Source: Propionibacteriaceae bacterium (GTDB lineage Bacteria; Actinomycetota; Actinomycetes; Propionibacteriales; Propionibacteriaceae). From it: a stretch of 5,063 bases of DNA. This document shows, in pieces, positions 1-5,063 of this stretch (its first letter is position 1; each line of letters opens with the position of its first letter). The notes beneath the pieces are model-generated. The model did no database searches and was not told the origin of the DNA. It saw only the letters and a program-made list of their open reading frames with translations. A program made the position numbers and the translations under genes. The stretch is from assembly GCA_009787035.1 (NCBI GenBank), contig WRGV01000160.1:107-5169 (forward strand). The letters run 5' to 3'.

Positions 1-42
1 CTGGACGACGACGCGTCCCAGGGCGGTTCGCCGGCAAAGTAG
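1..42 (+). CDS. 3' end of an upstream gene (partial, unidentified)
   Basis: Frame 1 from the first base reads LDDDASQGGSPAK and ends at TAG (40-42). Almost all third positions are G or C, as expected for coding sequence in this genome, and a GC-rich hairpin begins at the stop codon. Thirteen residues of Asp, Ser, Gly and Pro look like a disordered C-terminus but identify no family. An open frame this short can arise by chance, so the call rests on codon bias and the hairpin alone. Confidence 0.35.
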   Translation: MDDDASQGGSPAK

Positions 43-68
43 GCCCGCGCGCGGCGCCTGGGCGGGCC
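42..68 (+). terminator. GC-rich hairpin after the upstream gene
   Basis: Perfect 7-bp arms GGCCCGC (42-48) and GCGGGCC (62-68) flank a 13-base loop that itself contains the palindrome GGCGCC. The hairpin overlaps the last base of the TAG at 40-42 and has no T-run after it. Such U-less hairpins are often proposed as weak terminators in high-G+C actinomycetes, but chance stems are also common at this composition. Confidence 0.35.
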
Positions 69-120
69 GTCTGCCATGCGATCAGAATTGTCAGTGGGGC
101 CTGGCAGGATGGAACCACCC

Positions 121-129
121 GAGGAGAGG
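121..129 (+). promoter_or_regulatory. Ribosome binding site that sets the rhuM start
   Basis: GAGGAGAGG is the only good Shine-Dalgarno sequence near the 5' end of the rhuM frame. It lies 9 bases before the in-frame GTG at 139. The in-frame ATGs at 76 and 109 have no comparable purine-rich site at a suitable distance, so the GTG is preferred. Confidence 0.6.
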
Positions 130-138
130 GACATCCCT

Positions 139-1221
139 GTGACGGTCAGAAAGAGAGCCCCCAAGAGCAACCGGCCGGCTGCGGACATCGTGCGCTCGTC
201 GGCGGTCGAGTACCTGACGTTTGTCGCCGCCACCGGTGAAGGCGGCGTGGAGGCCGTCTATGCCGACGAGAACGTCTGGTTGACCCAGAAGATGATGGCG
301 ACGCTCTATGGTGTCACCGTGCAGACGGTGTCGTACCATATCAACAAGATCATGGCAGACAATGAGGTGGCCAGAGAATCAGTTATCAGAAGTTTTTTGA
401 CTACTGCTGCGGATGGTAAGAAGTATCAGACGCAGCACTACAGCCTGGCGGCTATCATTGCAGTCGGCTACAAGGTCGATTCTGAAAGAGCAGTGCAGTT
501 TCGGAAGTGGGCCACGCAGATCGTCGAGGAGTTCGCCATCAAAGGTTTCGCGATGGACGACGAGCGGCTGAAGCGCGGCGGTTCCATCCTGACTCCTGAC
601 TATTTCGAGGAGCAGCTTGCCCGTGTTCGTGAGATCCGGATGAGCGAGCGGCGCTTCTACCAGAAGATTACCGACATCTACGCCACTGCCATCGACTATG
701 ATCCCCAGGCGACTGCGACCAGGCGTTTCTTCACGACTGTTCAGAACAAGCTCCATTGGGGCATCCATGGCCGCACGTCCGCCGAGGTGATCGCGGAACG
801 TGCCGACGCTTCCCGCAGTCACATGGGGTTGACGACATGGAAAGACGCTCCAGACGGCAAGATCCAGCAGTTCGACGTGGTGGCTGCAAAGAATTACCTG
901 ACCGAGGATGAGCTCGAACAACTTGAGCGTCTGGTCTCGGGATACATCGACCTGGCCGAGTCGATGGCCCGAAGGCACATCCCGATGACGATGGCCGATT
1001 GGGAGAAGCGTCTTGACATCTTCATTGAGACGACAGACAGGATGGTTCTCCACGATGCCGGGAAGGTCACGGCGGCGATAGCGCGTGCTCATGCGCTGAG
1101 TGAGTTCGAGAAGTACCGGCTGATTCAGGACGATCTGTTCAGGTCGGACTTTGACCGCTTCTTGGAGGTGGAGGCTGAGCGGGGGCAAGCAGAAGGGGAC
1201 GACGACCCGTTGCAGCAGTGA
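139..1221 (+). CDS. rhuM: RhuM-family protein (virulence RhuM family)
   Basis: The product closely follows the RhuM family (Pfam Virulence_RhuM), named after a gene in Salmonella pathogenicity island 3. The biochemical role is unknown. Numbering from the GTG start (360 aa), residues 46-70 contain the hallmark VWLTQKMMATLYGV block followed by VSYHINKI, which looks like a helix-turn-helix and suggests DNA binding (inference). Next come YSLAAIIAVGYKV (about 101-113), FRKWAT and the KGFAMDDERL block (about 135-145), then the conserved RRFYQKITDIY, FFTTVQNKLHW, ERADAS and AKNYLTEDEL segments, and an acidic C-terminus. Length is normal for the family and the frame is intact. There is no signal peptide or membrane segment. 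The frame stays open to ATG 76 (381 aa), but the Shine-Dalgarno at 121-129 favours GTG 139. Bases 361-420 are only about 43% G+C, far below topA, which suggests horizontal acquisition. Relatives are often found on islands and near restriction-modification genes, but no such partner is visible here. Confidence 0.93.
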   Translation: MTVRKRAPKSNRPAADIVRSSAVEYLTFVAATGEGGVEAVYADENVWLTQKMMATLYGVTVQTVSYHINKIMADNEVARESVIRSFLTTAADGKKYQTQHYSLAAIIAVGYKVDSERAVQFRKWATQIVEEFAIKGFAMDDERLKRGGSILTPDYFEEQLARVREIRMSERRFYQKITDIYATAIDYDPQATATRRFFTTVQNKLHWGIHGRTSAEVIAERADASRSHMGLTTWKDAPDGKIQQFDVVAAKNYLTEDELEQLERLVSGYIDLAESMARRHIPMTMADWEKRLDIFIETTDRMVLHDAGKVTAAIARAHALSEFEKYRLIQDDLFRSDFDRFLEVEAERGQAEGDDDPLQQ

Positions 1222-1224
1222 GGC

Positions 1225-1788
1225 TCAGTTCATCGGCATGAGGCGCTTGTCGGAGTCGAGCGTCAGTGGGGCACCCGGCTGCACGCACAGCGTCACGATG
1301 CCCTCGATGAAGCCCCACAGGCCGCCGACGCCGATCGTGACGATCGACACCAGGATCTGCAAGATGCCGAGCCCGATGTTGCCGCGGTAGAACTGTCCCA
1401 CGCCTATCCCGCCCAGGAAGATGCCGAGCAGTCCGGCGGCCAGGCGTGACTTCGTGCTGACCTCGAATGTCCCGTAGGCCGTCTGGCACATCTGCCCCGG
1501 GATCATGGGCCCGCCCGCGGGCGCGGGGTATGGCATGGGTGGATAGGCGTATCCAGGTGGATACGCCTGCGATGCGTACCCGGCATCTGGATCGTACGTG
1601 CCGTCCGCGCGCCAGGGGTTGGTCGGCGTGCCGACGGGCGGGGCGCCGAACGGTGGCGTCCCCGCGGGCTCGGCCATCTCGGGCGAGGCCTGCGGCGTCA
1701 TCCCGGTCAGCGGATCCGGCTGGGTCTCCCACCAGCGGTCCTGGCTGGGCGTGGGGTTGACCGGATCGGGCTGTGCGGACTCCGCCAT
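1225..1788 (-). CDS. TM2 domain-containing membrane protein
   Basis: This 187-residue protein has a long hydrophilic N-terminus (about 1-112) rich in Pro, Gly, Ala and Tyr, with a PPGYAYPPMPYP segment near 77-88. A C-terminal TM2 domain follows a KSR basic stop. The first membrane helix spans about 116-134, the turn reads GQFYRGNIGLG, and the second helix spans about 138-168 and includes the IEGI segment typical of TM2 proteins. The turn keeps the FYxG core but has GQFY where many members have a D-R-F/Y. The family has no established function in bacteria; Pro-rich N-termini like this are common in actinobacterial members and may bind partners (inference). The ATG at 1788 is chosen because AGGAG lies 6 bases upstream; an in-frame ATG at 1818 has no such site. 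The gene converges on rhuM with 3 bp between the stops and no terminator visible between them. It lies downstream of topA on the same strand. Confidence 0.9.
   Translation of the reverse strand: MAESAQPDPVNPTPSQDRWWETQPDPLTGMTPQASPEMAEPAGTPPFGAPPVGTPTNPWRADGTYDPDAGYASQAYPPGYAYPPMPYPAPAGGPMIPGQMCQTAYGTFEVSTKSRLAAGLLGIFLGGIGVGQFYRGNIGLGILQILVSIVTIGVGGLWGFIEGIVTLCVQPGAPLTLDSDKRLMPMN
1546..1567. repeat. Inverted repeat inside the TM2 gene
   Basis: Perfect 9-bp arms GGCGTATCC (1546-1554) and GGATACGCC (1559-1567) are separated by four bases. They lie in the codons for the repetitive Tyr-Pro-Pro/Gly-Tyr-Ala stretch, so the symmetry may come from reuse of a few codons. A hairpin in the mRNA is possible. 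Confidence 0.5.
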
Positions 1789-1794
1789 GGTGTG

Positions 1795-1799
1795 CTCCT
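1795..1799 (-). promoter_or_regulatory. Ribosome binding site of the TM2 gene
   Basis: On the minus strand AGGAG is followed by a 6-base spacer and then the ATG at 1788. This decides the start in favour of 1788 over the upstream in-frame ATG at 1818. Confidence 0.75.
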
Positions 1800-1809
1800 G
1801 GGGGCATCG

Positions 1810-1888
1810 GTGTGACAAACGTGTACGTCACTCATCGTAGGCGATCACAAATGACGATCCGACACCGCTGGGTGCACGTTTGTCACAC
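1810..1888. repeat. Long widely spaced inverted repeat between topA and the TM2 gene
   Basis: GTGTGACAAACGTG (1810-1823) is repeated exactly in inverse orientation at 1875-1888. Adding three more inner bases gives a 16/17 match (1810-1826 against 1872-1888). The copies are centred about 62 bp apart, close to six helical turns, and flank the candidate TM2 promoter. This fits a pair of operators bound by one regulator, possibly with looping (inference). A transcript running out of topA could instead fold it into a 14-bp stem with a large loop. No target-site duplication flanks it, so a miniature transposon is unlikely. Confidence 0.7.
1834..1839 (-). promoter_or_regulatory. Candidate -10 box of the TM2 gene
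   Basis: The minus strand reads TACGAT, which fits the TANNNT form of actinobacterial -10 boxes. It would start transcription near 1827 and give a leader of about 39 bases. No good -35 hexamer is found 16-18 bp upstream, so this is tentative. The start would fall just upstream of the left copy of the inverted repeat (1810-1826), and the right copy (1872-1888) would be centred near -53. Confidence 0.35.
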
Positions 1889-1891
1889 ACA

Positions 1892-1907
1892 GCGCCGCCC
1901 GCGGCGC
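1892..1907 (-). terminator. Hairpin just after topA
   Basis: Arms GCGCCG and CGGCGC (6 bp, perfect) enclose a 4-base loop 3 bp beyond the topA stop codon. On the topA strand it is followed by TGTGTGTG and not a T-run. It may slow or end topA transcription, or may be only a chance GC stem. Confidence 0.4.
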
Positions 1908-1910
1908 GCC

Positions 1911-4637
1911 TCAGCGCTTGGTGGTCTTGCGGGTCGTGGTGGTCTTGCGGGTGGACGACGCGCGGCGGGTGGTGCGCTTGGGCGCCGGCCCCTTGGCGCG
2001 CTTCTCGGCCAGCAGCTCGGCGGCACGGTCGAGCGTCACGGTCTCGGGGTCGTCGTCGCGGCGCAGGGTCGCGTTGGTCTCGCCGTCGGTGACGTACGGG
2101 CCGAACCGCCCGGCCTTGACCTGGATGGGCTTGCCGGAGTTCGGATCGTCGCCCAGCACGCGCGCCGCCGCGGCGCCGGCCGCGCCGGACGAAGCCTGCC
2201 CCCGCCGCGTACGCGGCTGCGCATACAGCGCCAGCGCCTGCTCCAAGGTCACGGTGAACAGCTCATCTTCGCTTGTCAGCGAGCGATAATCGGACTCCCC
2301 GCGCTTCAGGTACGGCCCGTAGCGGCCGTTCTGGGCGGTGATCTGCAGCCCCTCCGGGTCGTCGCCCACCACGCGCGGCAGGCTCAGCAGCCGCAGCGCG
2401 TCGTCCAGCGTCACGGTGTCCAGCGACATGGTCTTGAACAGCGACGCGGCCTTCGGCTTGGCCGCGGCGGCCTTCTTGCCCTTGCCCGCCGCGGGTGCGG
2501 CCTCCGGCAGCACCTCCGTGACGTAGGGCCCGTAGCGTCCGTCCTTGGCGACGATGGTGTGCCCGGTCGCCGGGTCGGTGCCCAGCTCGCGCTCGGCGAT
2601 GGCGGACGGCTTGGCCAACAGCTCCTGCGCGACGGCGAGCGTCAGCTCGTCGGGGGCCATGGATTCCGGGACATTCGCGCGGCGCCCCTGCTCGTCCTCC
2701 ACATATGTCCCATATCGGCCGACGCGCACGTCCACGCCCGCGCCGAGCGGGAAGGTCGACAGCGCCTTGGCGTCGATGTCCCCCAGGTCGGTGACCAATT
2801 GGGACAAACCGTCATCCTTGCCCGGGGCTCCGAAGTAGAAGCCCTGCAGCACCGCCACCCGCTTGGCCTTGCCGGTGGCGATCTCGTCCAACTTGTCTTC
2901 CAGGCCGGCGGTGAACGCGTAGTCGACGAGGTTGGTGAAGTGGCTCTCCAGCAGCGCCGTCACGGCGAACGCGAGCCAGGTCGGCACCAGCGCCGAGCCG
3001 CGCTTGAACACGTAGTCGCGCTCGGTGATCGTGCGGATGATGCTGGCGTACGTGCTGGGCCGGCCGATCTCCAGCTCCTCCAGCTTGGCCACCAGGCTGG
3101 GCTCGGTGTACCGCGACGGCGGTTTGGTCTGGTGCGTCTCGGCGTCCAGCGCGCGCACGTCCAGCGCCTGCTCGGGCGCCAGGTGCGGCAGCGGGCGGGC
3201 GTCCGGCTCGGCCGCGTCGTCGTCGCCGGACGACTCGACGTACACCTTCCGGAACCCGGCGAACGTGATCGTGCGCCCCGACGCCGCGAACCCGCAGTGG
3301 CGCACCGCCTCGTCCGTCCCCGCCAACGAAACCCGTTGTGGCAGCGCCGCGTCGATGCGCACCGACACCTGCTGCCCACGGGCGTCCGCCATCTGGCTTG
3401 CGACCGTGCGCTGCCAGACCAGCTCGTACAGGTGCAGCTTGTCGCCGCTCAGCTTGGTCTGCGCGGGCGTCGCGAAGTGCTCGCCGGACGGACGGATCGC
3501 CTCGTGCGCCTCCTGCGCGTTCTTGACCTTGGACGCGTACGTCCGCGGCGCCTTGGGCAGGTACTCGGAACCCCACAGCGATGCGATCTGTTCGCGCGCG
3601 GCCTGGATCGCCTGGTCGGACAGCGTCACCGAGTCGGTACGCATATAGGTGATGAAGCCCGACTCGTACAGCTCCTGCGCGACCGACATGGTGCGCGCGG
3701 TGGTGAAGCCGAGCTTGCGTCCGGCCTCCTGCTGCAGTGTGGTGGTGCGGAACGGCGCGGCCGGGCGCAGCGTCAGCGGCCGGGCCTCGACCGAGCTGAC
3801 CGTGAAGGCGGCGCTGGCAAGGGCGTCCGCCAGCATCTGGGCGTCGGCGGCGCTCAGCGCCAGCAGGTCGTCGCCCTTGAGGCCGCCCTGGGGGGTGAAG
3901 TCGCGTCCGGAGGCGATGCGCCGCGCGTCCAGCGTCGTCAGCCGCGCGCCGAAGGTGGCCGGATCGCCGGGACGCACGTCGCCGGGCCGCGGTGCCAGCG
4001 TGGCCTCTATATCCGCATAGTCAGCAGGAACGAAGGCGATGCGTGCGCGCTCGCGGTCGACCACCAGCCGCGTCGCCACCGATTGCACGCGCCCGGCCGA
4101 CAGCCGCGGCATGACCTTGCGCCACAGCACCGGGCTGACCTCGTAGCCGTACAGCCGGTCGAGGATGCGCCGGGTCTCCTGCGCGTCCACCAGGTCGACG
4201 TCGAGCTCGCGCGGGTGCTGCACGGCCTCCTGGATCGCGCCGGGCGTGATCTCGTGGAAGACCATGCGCTTGACCGGCACCTTGGGCTTGAGCTCCTGCA
4301 GCAGGTGCCAGGCGATGGCCTCCCCCTCGCGGTCCTCATCAGTGGCGAGCAGGAGTTCGTCCGCGCTTGCCAGAGCCTGTTTGAGCTGCTTGATGACGGG
4401 CTTCTTGTCGGGGGTCACGACGTAGATAGGCTTGAAGCCGTCGTTCACGTCGATGCCTGTGCGCGCCCACGGCTGGCCCTTGTACTTGGCGGGCACCTCG
4501 GACGCGCTGGTGGGCAGGTCGCGGACATGGCCGCGGCTCGACTCGACCTGGTAGCCCCGGCCCAGGTAGCTGGCGATCTTGGACGCCTTGGCCGGCGACT
4601 CCACGATGACCAGCTTGCGGGTCTGTTCCACGGTCAT
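1911..4637 (-). CDS. topA: DNA topoisomerase I (type IA, omega protein)
   Basis: This 908-residue enzyme relaxes negatively supercoiled DNA in the cytoplasm by cutting one strand and passing the other through the break, using Mg2+. The Toprim domain covers about 7-140, with Glu13 in VIVESPAK and the metal-binding DEDRE at Asp100, Asp102 and Glu104. The topoisomerase core has LSAGRVQSVATRL (about 179-191), the active-site Tyr331 in FITYMRTDS, AHEAIRP (about 377-383) and EIGRPSTYASII (about 523-534). The C-terminus has no Cys4 zinc fingers. It carries four GR(Y/F)GxY repeats near 640, 700, 771 and 843, with an Ala/Lys linker (about 711-732) between the second and third, and ends in an Arg/Lys/Thr tail (about 886-908). 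This is the actinobacterial form. The frame is complete. The ATG at 4637 abuts the Shine-Dalgarno GAGGTGA with no spacer, while GTG at codon 3 (4631) has better spacing, so the protein may really start there. It is divergent from the gene at 5042. Confidence 0.97.
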   Translation of the reverse strand: MTVEQTRKLVIVESPAKASKIASYLGRGYQVESSRGHVRDLPTSASEVPAKYKGQPWARTGIDVNDGFKPIYVVTPDKKPVIKQLKQALASADELLLATDEDREGEAIAWHLLQELKPKVPVKRMVFHEITPGAIQEAVQHPRELDVDLVDAQETRRILDRLYGYEVSPVLWRKVMPRLSAGRVQSVATRLVVDRERARIAFVPADYADIEATLAPRPGDVRPGDPATFGARLTTLDARRIASGRDFTPQGGLKGDDLLALSAADAQMLADALASAAFTVSSVEARPLTLRPAAPFRTTTLQQEAGRKLGFTTARTMSVAQELYESGFITYMRTDSVTLSDQAIQAAREQIASLWGSEYLPKAPRTYASKVKNAQEAHEAIRPSGEHFATPAQTKLSGDKLHLYELVWQRTVASQMADARGQQVSVRIDAALPQRVSLAGTDEAVRHCGFAASGRTITFAGFRKVYVESSGDDDAAEPDARPLPHLAPEQALDVRALDAETHQTKPPSRYTEPSLVAKLEELEIGRPSTYASIIRTITERDYVFKRGSALVPTWLAFAVTALLESHFTNLVDYAFTAGLEDKLDEIATGKAKRVAVLQGFYFGAPGKDDGLSQLVTDLGDIDAKALSTFPLGAGVDVRVGRYGTYVEDEQGRRANVPESMAPDELTLAVAQELLAKPSAIAERELGTDPATGHTIVAKDGRYGPYVTEVLPEAAPAAGKGKKAAAAKPKAASLFKTMSLDTVTLDDALRLLSLPRVVGDDPEGLQITAQNGRYGPYLKRGESDYRSLTSEDELFTVTLEQALALYAQPRTRRGQASSGAAGAAAARVLGDDPNSGKPIQVKAGRFGPYVTDGETNATLRRDDDPETVTLDRAAELLAEKRAKGPAPKRTTRRASSTRKTTTTRKTTKR
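1919..1952 (-). repeat. Tandem repeat encoding the basic tail of TopA
   Basis: A 16-bp unit occurs at 1919-1934 and again at 1937-1952, a period of 18 bp or six codons. It encodes the doubled TRKTT in the last residues of TopA. Basic tails are known from actinobacterial TopA proteins, where they help DNA binding and processivity. The exact nucleotide repeat suggests a recent duplication of six codons. Confidence 0.6.
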
Positions 4638-4644
4638 TCACCTC
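4638..4644 (-). promoter_or_regulatory. Shine-Dalgarno of topA, unusually close to the ATG
   Basis: The minus strand reads GAGGTGA, a 7-base match to the anti-Shine-Dalgarno sequence, directly joined to the ATG at 4637. From the same site the in-frame GTG at 4631-4629 is 6 bases away, which is more normal spacing. This makes the GTG (product beginning MEQTRKLVIVESP) a serious alternative start. Confidence 0.6.
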
Positions 4645-4653
4645 ATATATGAG
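4642..4653. repeat. 12-bp palindrome in the topA leader
   Basis: CTCATATATGAG is a perfect palindrome that overlaps the topA Shine-Dalgarno. It may be a protein-binding site or a small AT-rich structure near the ribosome site. It is too close to the start codon to be a good -10 box for topA. Confidence 0.5.
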
Positions 4654-4694
4654 TCGTTTCGCCGGGCAGAAGCACGACATCCCGACAAACCGAC

Positions 4695-4723
4695 ACTATA
4701 GGCGGTCGTCCACAGACAGTCAC
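4695..4723 (-). promoter_or_regulatory. Probable topA promoter
   Basis: On the minus strand a -35 box GTGACT (4718-4723) lies 17 bp before a -10 box TATAGT (4695-4700). The -10 matches TATAAT at five of six positions and the -35 matches TTGACA at four of six. Transcription would begin near 4688, giving a leader of about 50 bases. A GTTTGTC motif (minus strand, 4684-4690) covers the predicted start point, where a repressor would act (inference). Confidence 0.55.
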
Positions 4724-4794
4724 ACGGGCGCTGCTGGCGTGGGCGTTTCGGACCGGTGCCGCAGGCGGTCGCGCGGGCGGAAATTGCTATGTCT

Positions 4795-4804
4795 GATAGC
4801 TATC
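4795..4804. repeat. 10-bp palindrome GATAGCTATC
   Basis: A perfect palindrome in an AT-rich patch of the intergenic region upstream of topA. It may be a regulator site. No promoter with good -35 and -10 boxes can be placed on it with confidence. Confidence 0.35.
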
Positions 4805-4816
4805 GACGCTCGGCGT

Positions 4817-4892
4817 GGGACAAACCTGCGCCGGCAAGCCCCAGAATCGCCAATCTGAGTCGTTTTCGGGGTTCCAGGATGCTGTTTGTCCC
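4817..4892. repeat. Widely spaced inverted pair GGGACAAAC / GTTTGTCCC
   Basis: GGGACAAAC (4817-4825) and its exact inverse (4884-4892) are separated by 58 bp. They share the GACAAAC core with the longer inverted pair at 1810-1888 and have similar spacing (centres 67 and 62 bp apart). The match does not extend beyond 9 bp. They lie upstream of both topA and the divergent gene at 5042. Confidence 0.5.
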
Positions 4893-4996
4893 GCGGCATC
4901 GCGGCGATCGTCTCTGTGGAGTGCGCGTTGCCCAGGGTGTTCGGCCTGTTCTGAGCGCCCGCGGATCGATCGCTGATGACAAAGTCCACTGAGCGG

Positions 4997-5041
4997 GTGC
5001 AAAGTGCAAGTGAAGTGTAAATGACTGTAAGATTTACACTT
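4997..5041. promoter_or_regulatory. Operator cluster and promoter of the gene at the right edge
   Basis: A perfect inverted repeat, AAGTGTAAAT (5013-5022) and ATTTACACTT (5032-5041), has a 9-base spacer. Upstream are two further direct copies of a GTGCAAR unit (4997-5003 and 5004-5010) resembling the GTGTAAA in the repeat. A -10 box TAAGAT (5028-5033) lies in the spacer and right arm, so a bound protein would block RNA polymerase. A -35 is weak (TGCAAG, 5005-5010, 17 bp upstream). Transcription would begin about 5040-5042, at the ATG, so the message would be leaderless. The bound regulator cannot be named; TyrR-like half-sites (TGTAAA/TTTACA) are present but the spacing is 11 and not 6. Confidence 0.6.
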
Positions 5042-5063
5042 ATGGGCAGTATGGTGAACCCAT
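5042..5063 (+). CDS. First codons of a leaderless gene (partial, unidentified)
   Basis: ATG at 5042 opens a frame reading MGSMVNP up to the window edge. It sits directly at the expected transcription start of the promoter at 5028-5033 and has no Shine-Dalgarno, which is common for leaderless actinobacterial genes. ATG 5051 or GTG 5054 in the same frame could be the real start. Seven residues identify no family. The operator covering its promoter suggests an autoregulated regulator or a regulator-controlled gene (inference). Confidence 0.45.

Larger units (their letters stand above)
4638..5041. other. Intergenic region between topA and a divergent gene
   Basis: About 400 bp with no convincing protein gene. 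The open frames here are under 100 codons, rich in Arg and Ser, lack Shine-Dalgarno sites and overlap one another on both strands. What can be seen is the topA promoter (4695-4723), three GACAAAC-core sites, the palindromes at 4642-4653 and 4795-4804, and the operator-promoter cluster at 4997-5041. From about 4900 to 4990 I see nothing I can name. No tRNA or other known RNA gene was recognised. Confidence 0.6.

Noticed and set aside
379..1188. A 269-codon minus-strand frame opposite rhuM
   Set aside because: The + strand frame matches the RhuM family along its length; the antisense product resembles nothing and has no ribosome site.
1811..1831. CRP/GlxR-type site from TGTGA and GTCAC half-sites
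   Set aside because: The half-sites are too far apart (10 bases between GTGAC and GTCAC) for the usual TGTGA-N6-TCACA site.
1810..1888. Inverted repeat as a miniature transposable element
   Set aside because: No target-site duplication flanks the arms and there is no second copy of the whole unit in the window.
1773..4652. A 959-codon open frame on the + strand, antisense to the whole of topA
   Set aside because: It mirrors topA almost exactly, and its product is an Arg/Leu/Gly-rich sequence with no recognisable domain. Long antisense frames are expected opposite high-G+C genes with strong third-position bias.
4706..4714. DnaA-box-like TCGTCCACA
   Set aside because: It is a single site with one mismatch to TTGTCCACA, without the cluster of boxes expected at an origin; it lies within the topA promoter spacer.
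4649..5009. Several 69-89 codon frames on both strands in the topA upstream gap
   Set aside because: They overlap each other, are rich in Arg and Ser, and lack Shine-Dalgarno sites or family resemblance.
5013..5041. TyrR box (TGTAAA/TTTACA)
   Set aside because: The half-sites match but the spacing is 11 bases instead of 6, and TyrR is a proteobacterial regulator.

Overview
The window is high-G+C DNA, most likely from an actinomycete (Actinomycetota). The strongest clues are a 908-residue topoisomerase I that has no zinc fingers but carries C-terminal GRYGPYV-type repeats and a Lys/Arg/Thr tail, a strong G/C bias at third codon positions, and what looks like a leaderless start at the right edge. 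I cannot name the genus from sequence alone.

Layout, left to right. Bases 1-42 look like the 3' tail of an upstream + strand gene, followed by a GC-rich hairpin. A + strand gene for a RhuM-family protein fills about 139-1221. It is accessory in character, and part of it is clearly less G+C-rich than its neighbours. It converges, with only 3 bp between the stop codons, on a minus-strand gene (1225-1788) for a small membrane protein with a Pro-rich cytosolic N-terminus and a C-terminal TM2 domain. A 122-bp gap (1789-1910) separates that gene from topA (1911-4637, minus strand), the housekeeping type IA DNA topoisomerase. From 4638 to 5041 there is no convincing protein gene. This stretch holds the topA promoter region, several short dyads and, at the right edge, a strong operator-like inverted repeat over a -10 box just before the probable first codons of a + strand gene (5042 onward).

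How the parts relate. topA and the TM2 gene lie on the same strand, but the gap holds its own candidate promoter and a long inverted repeat, so the TM2 gene is probably transcribed at least partly on its own. topA and the gene at the right edge are divergent and share an intergenic region of about 400 bp. The rhuM gene points the other way from topA/TM2 and is probably an insertion or accessory gene beside a conserved core block.

The most unusual signal is not a gene. The 7-mer GACAAAC (either strand) occurs seven times in 5 kb, where a base-composition estimate gives well under one. Five copies lie in the two gaps flanking topA, and four of those form two widely spaced inverted pairs. One pair matches over 16 of 17 positions around the TM2 promoter candidate. 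This could be a regulatory motif that has not been described. I found no defence system, CRISPR array, RNA gene or insertion sequence.
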